Below the pieces are notes generated by a model. That model was not told the DNA's origin. It did no database searches and saw only the letters and a list, made by a program, of their open reading frames with translations. A DNA stretch of 17,328 nt from CAZWSE01 sp964636575 (GTDB lineage Bacteria; Pseudomonadota; Alphaproteobacteria; Rhodobacterales; Rhodobacteraceae), in the NCBI GenBank assembly GCA_964636575.1, contig CAZWSE010000072.1:1-17328 (forward strand), written 5' to 3'. Position 1 is the stretch's first letter; every line of letters begins with the position of its first letter. The position numbers were made by a program, and so were the translations under genes. Shown piece after piece: positions 1 through 5,653 of this stretch.

Positions 1-55
1 CGAACTCGTAACTAAAGCTTGGGAAGCTGCCGTGATACCTTTTCACCATACCCGC
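1..55 (-). tRNA. tRNA-Gly (anticodon CCC), 3' end cut by window edge
   Basis: Read on the minus strand from position 55, the first 55 nt of a glycine tRNA can be folded: acceptor strand GCGGGTA, T8, D-stem GTGA/TCAC with the conserved GG and A14/A21 in the loop, anticodon loop TTCCCAA (anticodon CCC at 23-21), a 4-nt variable region, T-stem strand ACGAG and the start TTCG of the T-loop. The remaining T-arm and acceptor end lie beyond the left edge. It would decode GGG codons. One oddity: the anticodon stem GCAGC/GCTTT has a C28-U42 mismatch and a G27-U43 wobble. The identity rests on the anticodon and the glycine-type acceptor sequence. Confidence 0.82.
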
Positions 56-67
56 TCACTGCGCGTT

Positions 68-96
68 CAAATATCGGGCCACAGGAAGCGCGTCAA
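68..96 (-). promoter_or_regulatory. sigma-70-type promoter of tRNA-Gly
   Basis: On the minus strand a -35 box TTGACG (96-91) and a -10 box TATTTG (73-68) are separated by exactly 17 bp. The -10 box ends 12 nt before the mature tRNA 5' end, which leaves room for a short 5' leader to be removed by RNase P. The -35 box starts about 30 bp after the stop of the zinc-ribbon gene, so the tRNA probably has its own promoter. Confidence 0.7.
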
Positions 97-125
97 TGTG
101 CAAAGGCAGGCATCATCGCGCGTCG

Positions 126-557
126 CTAGAATATCCAGATGTAGAGAAGGGCCAGCAAGGCGACTACGATTGCAACGGCGATGAAGATGCGCCCCCAAAG
201 CAAGCGTTCTTCGGGCAGGTTCACAGACCAATAGGTGCCGACCTTGAAATTTTGCACAAGGATCGGTGTTTCATCAATAAAGGACATTGCAAACTCGTCT
301 TTGGCTTTGAGATCAATGTCTTCGTATGTGTCGCTCACGAATTTCAACAACTCTTCGCGGTCATCCAGAACGGCCCGAATGGTAAAGGTGCGGCTGTTGG
401 TTTTGCGGTTTCCGCGTGAGCGTTTGGACCGCGCCATTGCCACAAGTGTCACGAAATCATCGCCGCAATCGGGGCATGTCATGTCATAGAATTGATGCGC
501 GCTTACGTCATGGACGTTTTGCGTTTCACAATGGGGGCAGACGAGTTTGACGGCCAT
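126..557 (-). CDS. zinc-ribbon protein with C-terminal membrane helix, unknown function
   Basis: A 143-residue protein that I cannot assign to a named family. Residues 7-31 hold two Cys pairs (CPHC at 7-10, CPDC at 28-31), a typical zinc-ribbon layout. Residues 44-57 are rich in Lys, Arg and Ser. The middle (about 58-118) is an acidic soluble segment, and residues 122-142 form one strongly hydrophobic helix at the very C terminus, so the protein is probably tail-anchored in the inner membrane with the zinc ribbon in the cytoplasm. The start is the ATG at 557; a weak AGAAAGAG lies about 7 nt upstream. It follows the ASKHA/ferredoxin gene by 69 nt on the same strand and may be co-transcribed with it. 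No metal-independent catalytic motif is visible. Confidence 0.75.
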   Translation of the reverse strand: MAVKLVCPHCETQNVHDVSAHQFYDMTCPDCGDDFVTLVAMARSKRSRGNRKTNSRTFTIRAVLDDREELLKFVSDTYEDIDLKAKDEFAMSFIDETPILVQNFKVGTYWSVNLPEERLLWGRIFIAVAIVVALLALLYIWIF

Positions 558-626
558 GTGCGGCTCTTTCTGGGAACAGGTTTGCCACCTTGTAGCCGTG
601 CCCCGCAGTGGATCACAAGTACGGGC

Positions 627-2666
627 TTAGCCGCGCCGTCTTCTGCGCCCGCGCCCGTCCGCGGATTGGCCTTTGGTGTTGAAGGATACATTCGGCAGCA
701 CTGTGCGCTTGGCAAGTTCGGGGAAGGGGTCCGTTTTGTGCGGGATCGCGTTGGCGGCGACGAAGTGTTCTTGAAAGCGTGGCTCGATCGCGGTTTCGAC
801 TTTCACGATTTCACCGACAGTCTTTTCGATCTCAGCCCGCGCGCCGATGTTGCACAGCGCAATCCGCGCGCCTGTGCCCGCGGCGTTGCCCGCGGATGTG
901 ATCTTGTCCAAGGGCGCATCGGGGATCATGCCCAGCACAACCGCGTGTTTGTTCGAGATATGCGCGCCAAACGCACCGGCGAGCACGACACGGTCCACGC
1001 TGTCGACCTCCATTTCGTCCATCAAGAGCCGCGCCCCTGCATAGAGGGCGGATTTGGCCAGTTGGATGGCGCGAATATCGCCTTGGGTAACGGTGATCTT
1101 GGGGCCGTTCTGCGCGGTTCCATCGTGGATGACGTAAGCATGGGTGCGGCCTTCTGGGATAGAACGCTCTGTGCCTGTTTGTTCCGCCGATCCGATCAAC
1201 CCGCTTTCATCCAATAGCCCTGCGATGCGCATTTCGGCCACAGCCTCGATGATGCCGGACCCGCAGATGCCGGTGATCCCAGTGGTGGCGATGGCTTGAT
1301 CGAAGCCATTTTCATCGGACCAGATATCTGATCCGATGACGCGAAAGCGGGGTTCTTTGGTGACGGGGTCAATTTCGATCCGTTCAATCGCGCCCGGGGC
1401 TGCGCGTTGGCCGCTGCTGATTTGCGCCCCCTCAAAGGCGGGACCAGTAGGTGACGAGCACGCCAGAACGCGGCTTTTGTTGCCCAACAGGATTTCTGCG
1501 TTGGTGCCTACGTCGACGACCAAGACCAGATCATCGGATTTGTTCGGCTCTTCTGACAGCGCCACGGCCGCTGCATCTGCGCCAACGTGGCCTGCGATGC
1601 ATGGCAACAGATAGACCCGTGCGCGGGGGTTCAGCGTGGTCAGATCCAACTCAGCCGCGCTAAGGTCCATCGATGACGACGTGGCCAGCGCAAAGGGGGC
1701 TTGTCCAAGCTCGACCGGATCAATGCCCAAAAGCAGGTGGTGCATGACCGGATTACACACGAAAACGGTTTCCATGATTTGCGAAGGTCTGATTTCAGCC
1801 TCGGTCGAGATGGTTTGCGTCAGCCCGTTGATGGCGGTGCGCACGGCTTCTGTCATGTCTTTGTCGCCACCGGGGTTCATCATGGCGTAGCTGACGCGGC
1901 TCATCAGGTCTTCGCCGAAGCGGATTTGCGGGTTCATGACGCCGGATGAGGCTTTGACTTCGCCTGTGACCAGATCACACAAATGCGCCGCGATGGTGGT
2001 GGAGCCAAGATCAATCGCAAGCCCGTAAATGCTGTCTTCAAAGAAACCGGGCCAGATGTCGATGACCCGCGCGCTGCTGTCATTGTGCCCTTTGTGAAGA
2101 GCGACCGTGACCTTCCAACCGCCTTTGCGCAGGGTGGGTTGCAGTTGTGACAGAAGCGTCAGATCTGCGGTGATCGTGCCCACACCCCATTGATCTTGGA
2201 GCGCGCGTTCCAGCCGTTCGAGATCGCCTGTGGGGGTGTGCATGTCAGGCTCGTCCACCTCGACATAGTAGAGCCGTGTGGCGGGATCCATGATGATATC
2301 CCGCGCCGAGGCCTCTTTGCGCACAACCTGTTTGTGCACTTGGGATTCAGGTGGAACGTCGATAACAATGTCGCTTTGAACTGTGGCCTGACACCCAAGC
2401 CGCCGCCCGTCGATCATACCGCGTTTGTCTTTGTAGCGTTGTTCGACCTTGTTCCAATCGCTGAGCGCATCAGCCGCCACGGTTACCCCGTGTTTTGGAA
2501 ATTCGCCTTGCCCGGGTGTGATTTGGCATTTCGAGCAAATTCCACGCCCGCCGCATACGGAATCCAGATCGACCCCCAATTGCCGTGCCGCCGTCAGGAT
2601 CGGTGTGCCCACCGCGAAATTGCCGCGCTTACCGGACGGTGTGAAGATGACGAGGGGGTCTGACAT
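627..2666 (-). CDS. 2Fe-2S/ASKHA-domain protein, RACo/RamA-like corrinoid reductive activator (DUF4445 family)
   Basis: A 679-residue protein. An N-terminal plant-type ferredoxin domain (about 1-110) has Cys38, Cys44 and Cys47 (C-x5-C-x2-C) plus Cys92, the usual ligands of a 2Fe-2S cluster. After a linker come two halves of an actin-like ATPase fold: a phosphate-binding AIDLGSTT at 217-224 and a second VDVGTNAEI at 384-392, followed by a Pro-Gly-rich CSSPTGPAFEGA. The architecture matches RACo and related proteins, which use ATP to drive reduction of inactive Co(II) corrinoid so that it can be methylated again. The C-terminal 4Fe-4S cysteine clusters of archaeal RamA are absent, so it is the RACo type. 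The C terminus ends in an Arg-rich tail (GRGRRRRRG). The start ATG at 2666 has an AAGGAA about 11 nt upstream. No corrinoid protein or methyltransferase is present in the window. In roseobacters a protein of this class has been linked to cobalamin-dependent methionine synthesis; that role here is inference. Confidence 0.88.
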   Translation of the reverse strand: MSDPLVIFTPSGKRGNFAVGTPILTAARQLGVDLDSVCGGRGICSKCQITPGQGEFPKHGVTVAADALSDWNKVEQRYKDKRGMIDGRRLGCQATVQSDIVIDVPPESQVHKQVVRKEASARDIIMDPATRLYYVEVDEPDMHTPTGDLERLERALQDQWGVGTITADLTLLSQLQPTLRKGGWKVTVALHKGHNDSSARVIDIWPGFFEDSIYGLAIDLGSTTIAAHLCDLVTGEVKASSGVMNPQIRFGEDLMSRVSYAMMNPGGDKDMTEAVRTAINGLTQTISTEAEIRPSQIMETVFVCNPVMHHLLLGIDPVELGQAPFALATSSSMDLSAAELDLTTLNPRARVYLLPCIAGHVGADAAAVALSEEPNKSDDLVLVVDVGTNAEILLGNKSRVLACSSPTGPAFEGAQISSGQRAAPGAIERIEIDPVTKEPRFRVIGSDIWSDENGFDQAIATTGITGICGSGIIEAVAEMRIAGLLDESGLIGSAEQTGTERSIPEGRTHAYVIHDGTAQNGPKITVTQGDIRAIQLAKSALYAGARLLMDEMEVDSVDRVVLAGAFGAHISNKHAVVLGMIPDAPLDKITSAGNAAGTGARIALCNIGARAEIEKTVGEIVKVETAIEPRFQEHFVAANAIPHKTDPFPELAKRTVLPNVSFNTKGQSADGRGRRRRRG

Positions 2667-2795
2667 CGGATGGGTCTTTCCTTAGGGGCATTTCAGCAGA
2701 CCATAAGGCAGATCGCTTGGACCGACAGCCAGCTTGCGGCAAAAAGATGTAGTGGCGCGTCATTTTCGCCGGATTTTTCCGGATTGATGCTGTGT

Positions 2796-2816
2796 CGCCT
2801 CCGGCGGGAGTATTTT
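2796..2816 (+). repeat. CCTCCGGCGGGAGTATTT-type intergenic motif
   Basis: The stretch can form either of two mutually exclusive hairpins: CGCC/GGCG around a TCC loop (2796-2799 with 2803-2806), or CTCC/GGAG around GGCG (2799-2802 with 2807-2810) followed by TATTTT. From memory, this string recurs many times between genes in Rhodobacteraceae genomes; only one clear copy is visible here. It looks like a weak terminator on the plus strand, yet it sits upstream of guaB and between divergent genes. Confidence 0.5.
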
Positions 2817-2908
2817 GCAAAGGGTAAAGGGGCGCGGTTCGCGTGCGATTGGCCCTTTCGCCCTTGGCCGATCCATGCGATAGGGTGGCCGCCAAACGAG
2901 ACATGCAT

Positions 2909-2912
2909 GGAG
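2909..2912 (+). promoter_or_regulatory. ribosome binding site that decides the guaB start
   Basis: GGAG at 2909-2912 is 1 nt from the first in-frame ATG (2914), too close to use, but 7 nt from the second ATG (2920). This favours initiation at 2920, giving the N terminus MQIREALTFDD that is usual in the family. Confidence 0.75.
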
Positions 2913-2919
2913 AATGAAA

Positions 2920-4368
2920 ATGCAGATTCGCGAGGCTCTTACCTTTGATGATGTATTGCTGGTGCCCGGCGCCTCTTCGGTGCTGCCGTCCACCGCCGAT
3001 ACCGCGACCTTTGTGACCAAATCCATTGCGTTGAATATCCCGCTTTTGAGTTCTGCCATGGACACTGTCACCGAGAGCCGGATGGCCATAGCCATGGCCC
3101 AAGCTGGCGGTATGGGTGTTATTCACCGCAATTTGGATATCGAGCAACAGGCCCGCGAAGTGCGCCGTGTGAAGCGCTTTGAAAGCGGTATTGTTTATAA
3201 CCCGATTACATTAACTGCGGATCAGACTTTGGCCGATGCCAAGGCCTTGCAAGAACGCTACCGCGTGACCGGTTTTCCTGTGGTCAATGATAAGGGCGTT
3301 GTCGTTGGCATTGTCACCAACCGCGACATGCGTTTCGCCACCGATGATGCGACCCCTGTGTCGGTCATGATGACCACCGACAATCTGGCCATTTTGGAAG
3401 AACCTGCAGACCGCGATGAGGCCATCAGCCTGATGAAAGCCCGCCGGATTGAAAAGCTGTTGGTTGTCGACAAATCCGGCAAGTTGACCGGTCTTTTGAC
3501 ATTGAAGGACACCGAACAGGCCGTTTTGAACCCGACTGCCTGTAAGGACGAGCTTGGCCGTCTGCGCGTTGCCGCTGCCACCACCGTTGGCGATGCGGGT
3601 TTTGAGCGGTCGCAAGCTTTGGTCGATGCTGGCGTTGACATGATTGTCATAGATACCGCCCACGGTCATTCCGAGGGCGTTGCCCATGCTGTCACCCGCG
3701 CCAAGTCTTTGTCGAACGAAGTGCAGGTTGTCGCGGGCAATGTCGCCACCGGCGAGGCCACACGTGCATTGATTGATGCAGGTGCTGATGCTGTGAAGGT
3801 CGGGATTGGCCCCGGGTCAATCTGTACCACCCGTATGGTTGCAGGCGTGGGTGTGCCGCAGTTGACTGCCATTATGGATTGTGCGGCAGCCGCCGGTGAT
3901 ATCCCTGTGATCGCCGATGGTGGCATCAAGTTTTCGGGCGATTTTGCCAAAGCCATAGCGGCAGGCGCGTCTTGCGCCATGGTGGGCAGCATGATCGCGG
4001 GTACCGACGAATCCCCCGGTGAGGTCATTTTATACCAAGGCCGCAGCTTCAAAAGCTACCGCGGGATGGGCAGCCTTGGCGCGATGGCCCGGGGATCAGC
4101 GGACCGTTATTTCCAGAAAGACGCTGCCAGCGACAAACTGGTGCCTGAGGGGATTGAGGGACAGGTGCCCTATAAAGGCTCTGCCGGCACGGTTATTCAC
4201 CAATTGGTCGGCGGTCTGCGCGCGGCAATGGGATACACCGGTTGCGGGACTGTGCAAGAGATGCGCTCAGGCTGTAACTTCGTCAAAATCACCGGCGCAG
4301 GCCTGAAAGAAAGCCATGTCCATGACGTACAGATCACCCGCGAAAGCCCGAACTACCGGATTGGCTAG
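2920..4368 (+). CDS. guaB: IMP dehydrogenase
   Basis: GuaB oxidises IMP to XMP with NAD+, the committed step of guanine nucleotide synthesis, in the cytoplasm. The 482-residue product is full length. Visible signs are the N-terminal TFDDVLLVP, a pair of CBS domains inserted at about 90-200, the catalytic loop GPGSICTTR with the nucleophile Cys302, the IADGGIKFSGD phosphate-binding strand, and the MGSLGAMARGSADRYF flap region. An upstream in-frame ATG at 2914 exists, but GGAG spacing favours 2920. The CBS pair normally gives allosteric control by adenine and guanine nucleotides. The stop codon is 6 nt before the next gene, so guaB and the RNA methyltransferase gene almost certainly share a transcript. 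Nothing is odd in the coding sequence. Confidence 0.97.
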   Translation: MQIREALTFDDVLLVPGASSVLPSTADTATFVTKSIALNIPLLSSAMDTVTESRMAIAMAQAGGMGVIHRNLDIEQQAREVRRVKRFESGIVYNPITLTADQTLADAKALQERYRVTGFPVVNDKGVVVGIVTNRDMRFATDDATPVSVMMTTDNLAILEEPADRDEAISLMKARRIEKLLVVDKSGKLTGLLTLKDTEQAVLNPTACKDELGRLRVAAATTVGDAGFERSQALVDAGVDMIVIDTAHGHSEGVAHAVTRAKSLSNEVQVVAGNVATGEATRALIDAGADAVKVGIGPGSICTTRMVAGVGVPQLTAIMDCAAAAGDIPVIADGGIKFSGDFAKAIAAGASCAMVGSMIAGTDESPGEVILYQGRSFKSYRGMGSLGAMARGSADRYFQKDAASDKLVPEGIEGQVPYKGSAGTVIHQLVGGLRAAMGYTGCGTVQEMRSGCNFVKITGAGLKESHVHDVQITRESPNYRIG

Positions 4369-4374
4369 CGTCTT

Positions 4375-5526
4375 ATGACCCCCGCTGCCCGTATTGCCGC
4401 TGCGATTGATGTTTTGGATGCTGTTGGATCCGGAAAACCGACCGAGCAAGCCTTGACCGCATGGGGCCGAGCCAACCGTTACGCCGGATCAAAGGATCGT
4501 GCGGCTGTGCGCGATCATGTCTTTGATGCGGTGCGCAATTTGCGTTTGTTTGCGGCATTGGGCGGGGCTACGTCGGGCAGGGGGCTGATGCTGGGCAGTT
4601 TGATGGATAAGGACGTTGATCCCGCGACTGTTTTTACAGGCGAAGGCTATGCGCCGCCCGCGTTGACATCTGATGAATGGCCACGTGAGACGCCTGATAT
4701 GACGCCTGCGATTGCTGGCAATTTGCCGGACTGGGTTTATCAGAAACTCAGCGCGCAGATGGGAGATCAGGCTGATCAAACTGCTAAGCTTTTATCACAG
4801 CGTGCGCCTTTGGGGCTGCGGGTGAATACGTTGAAATCGACGTTAAGTATCGTGTCAAATGCGTTGGAAAAAAAGGGAATAGAGATTAATGCAACACCTC
4901 TTTCCGAGACAGCTTTACTGGTAGACGGTGCCGTGCGCGGCCTGCGCAATATGCCTTCCTTTATGGACGGCTGGTTTGAGTTTCAGGACGCGGCCAGTCA
5001 GGCACTGGTCGATGCCATTCCTTTGGTCAAAGGTGATCGCGTGCTGGACTACTGCGCGGGCGGGGGCGGCAAAACGCTAAGCCTTGCCGCGCGGCTTGAG
5101 GGCATAGTGCATGCCCATGATGCGAACCCCGAGCGTATGAAAGACTTGCCCGAGCGCGCCAGACGTGCAGGCGCAAGCGTGGAAATCGGGGAGCCTGAGG
5201 GCTTGTTTGATGTGGTGCTCTGCGATGTGCCCTGTTCCGGCAGCGGGGCCTGGCGGCGTGCGCCTGATGGGAAATGGGCGCTGACGCAAGACAGCCTGAA
5301 TGAATTGACGAAGCTACAGGACGACATTCTTGAGACGGCAACGGGCCTTGTCGCCCCAGACGGGGTGCTTGTTTACGCAACCTGTTCGATCTTCAACGAT
5401 GAAAACGAAGAACGAATGACCGGTTTTCTGAACCGACATCCAGATTGGAAGATGACGTTTGAACAGCGCTTCGACGTCAGCCCTGACAACGACGGTTTTT
5501 ATACGGCGCACCTGCAACGCGCCTGA
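4375..5526 (+). CDS. RsmB/NOP-family SAM-dependent RNA (cytosine-5) methyltransferase
   Basis: A 383-residue protein that should transfer a methyl group from S-adenosylmethionine to C5 of a cytosine in RNA, most likely rRNA. The N-terminal helical part (about 1-130) resembles the NusB-like domain of RsmB. The Rossmann methyltransferase domain follows, with SAM-binding motif I DYCAGGGGKT (225-234), motif IV DVPCSGSGAWRR with Cys287, and motif VI ATCS with Cys337. Two conserved cysteines, one a nucleophile and the other for product release, are the hallmark of the m5C RNA enzymes. It is shorter than E. coli RsmB (429 residues), and the exact target cannot be told from sequence. The ATG at 4375 lies 6 nt after the guaB stop and has no clear Shine-Dalgarno, so translation is probably coupled to guaB. 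Confidence 0.9.
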   Translation: MTPAARIAAAIDVLDAVGSGKPTEQALTAWGRANRYAGSKDRAAVRDHVFDAVRNLRLFAALGGATSGRGLMLGSLMDKDVDPATVFTGEGYAPPALTSDEWPRETPDMTPAIAGNLPDWVYQKLSAQMGDQADQTAKLLSQRAPLGLRVNTLKSTLSIVSNALEKKGIEINATPLSETALLVDGAVRGLRNMPSFMDGWFEFQDAASQALVDAIPLVKGDRVLDYCAGGGGKTLSLAARLEGIVHAHDANPERMKDLPERARRAGASVEIGEPEGLFDVVLCDVPCSGSGAWRRAPDGKWALTQDSLNELTKLQDDILETATGLVAPDGVLVYATCSIFNDENEERMTGFLNRHPDWKMTFEQRFDVSPDNDGFYTAHLQRA

Positions 5527-5529
5527 AAA

Positions 5530-5560
5530 GTGTCGACACACAACCTAAACGTGTATACAC
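5530..5560. promoter_or_regulatory. twin 10-bp palindromes GTGT-NN-ACAC, probable paired operator
   Basis: GTGTCGACAC (5530-5539) and GTGTATACAC (5551-5560) are both perfect palindromes that differ only in the central two bases. Their centres are exactly 21 bp apart, two helical turns, so both sites face the same side of the DNA. They begin 3 nt after the methyltransferase stop and lie upstream of the CtrA box and cckA. The binding protein is unknown. Confidence 0.5.
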
Positions 5561-5561
5561 C

Positions 5562-5569
5562 AAGGAGGT
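5562..5569 (+). promoter_or_regulatory. orphan perfect Shine-Dalgarno AAGGAGGT
   Basis: AAGGAGGT is fully complementary to the 16S rRNA 3' end, yet no ATG, GTG or TTG lies 5-10 nt downstream. The codon at the ideal 7-nt spacing is ATT (5577), and a TTG in the same frame is 13 nt away (5583). AAGGA can also pair with TCCTT at 5579-5583, which would mask it. It may serve a short leader frame ending at 5639, or be accidental. Confidence 0.4.
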
Positions 5570-5589
5570 TCGGGTCATTCCTTTGCGAA

Positions 5590-5604
5590 TTAACGCCGGA
5601 TTAA
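5590..5604 (+). promoter_or_regulatory. CtrA box (TTAA-N7-TTAA) upstream of cckA
   Basis: TTAA at 5590-5593 and TTAA at 5601-5604 are separated by exactly 7 bp, a perfect match to the consensus for the response regulator CtrA. The two half-sites are one helical turn apart in the longer repeat TTAAC-N6-TTAAC. It lies 46-60 bp upstream of the preferred cckA start, so phosphorylated CtrA probably controls its own upstream kinase. Whether it activates or represses cannot be told; no clear -10 box is visible downstream. Confidence 0.68.
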
Positions 5605-5608
5605 CGTC

Positions 5609-5634
5609 TGGTCTGCGAGAACAGACGCAGACCA
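5609..5634 (+). promoter_or_regulatory. 9-bp perfect inverted repeat in the cckA leader
   Basis: TGGTCTGCG (5609-5617) and CGCAGACCA (5626-5634) are exact reverse complements around an 8-nt loop. The stem ends 1 nt before the ATG at 5636. As RNA it would make that ATG a poor start; as DNA it could be an operator dyad. There is no U-run after it, so it is not a typical terminator. Confidence 0.55.
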
Positions 5635-5642
5635 AATGAATC

Positions 5643-5646
5643 GGAG
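5643..5646 (+). promoter_or_regulatory. ribosome binding site that decides the cckA start
   Basis: GGAG at 5643-5646 is 7 nt upstream of an in-frame GTG (5654). The earlier ATG at 5636 has no Shine-Dalgarno and abuts a hairpin, so the GTG is preferred. Confidence 0.55.
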
Positions 5647-5653
5647 AAACCTC

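Larger units (their letters stand above)
2667..2919. other. divergent intergenic region between the ASKHA gene and guaB
   Basis: This 253-bp gap must hold the outward promoters of both flanking genes, but I see no convincing -35/-10 pair for either. It contains a short dyad CCGGA-TTTT-TCCGG (2769-2782), whose first CCGGATT is repeated directly at 2779-2785, and the hairpin-forming motif CCTCCGGCGGGAGTATTT (2798-2815). Open frames in this stretch are short, overlap the real genes and lack ribosome sites. Confidence 0.5.

Noticed and set aside
492..1217. Plus-strand open frame of 241 residues opposite the zinc-ribbon and ASKHA genes
   Set aside because: It is antisense to well-supported coding sequence, its translation has low-complexity Arg/Gly/Asp composition and no recognisable motif; such shadows are common in GC-rich DNA.
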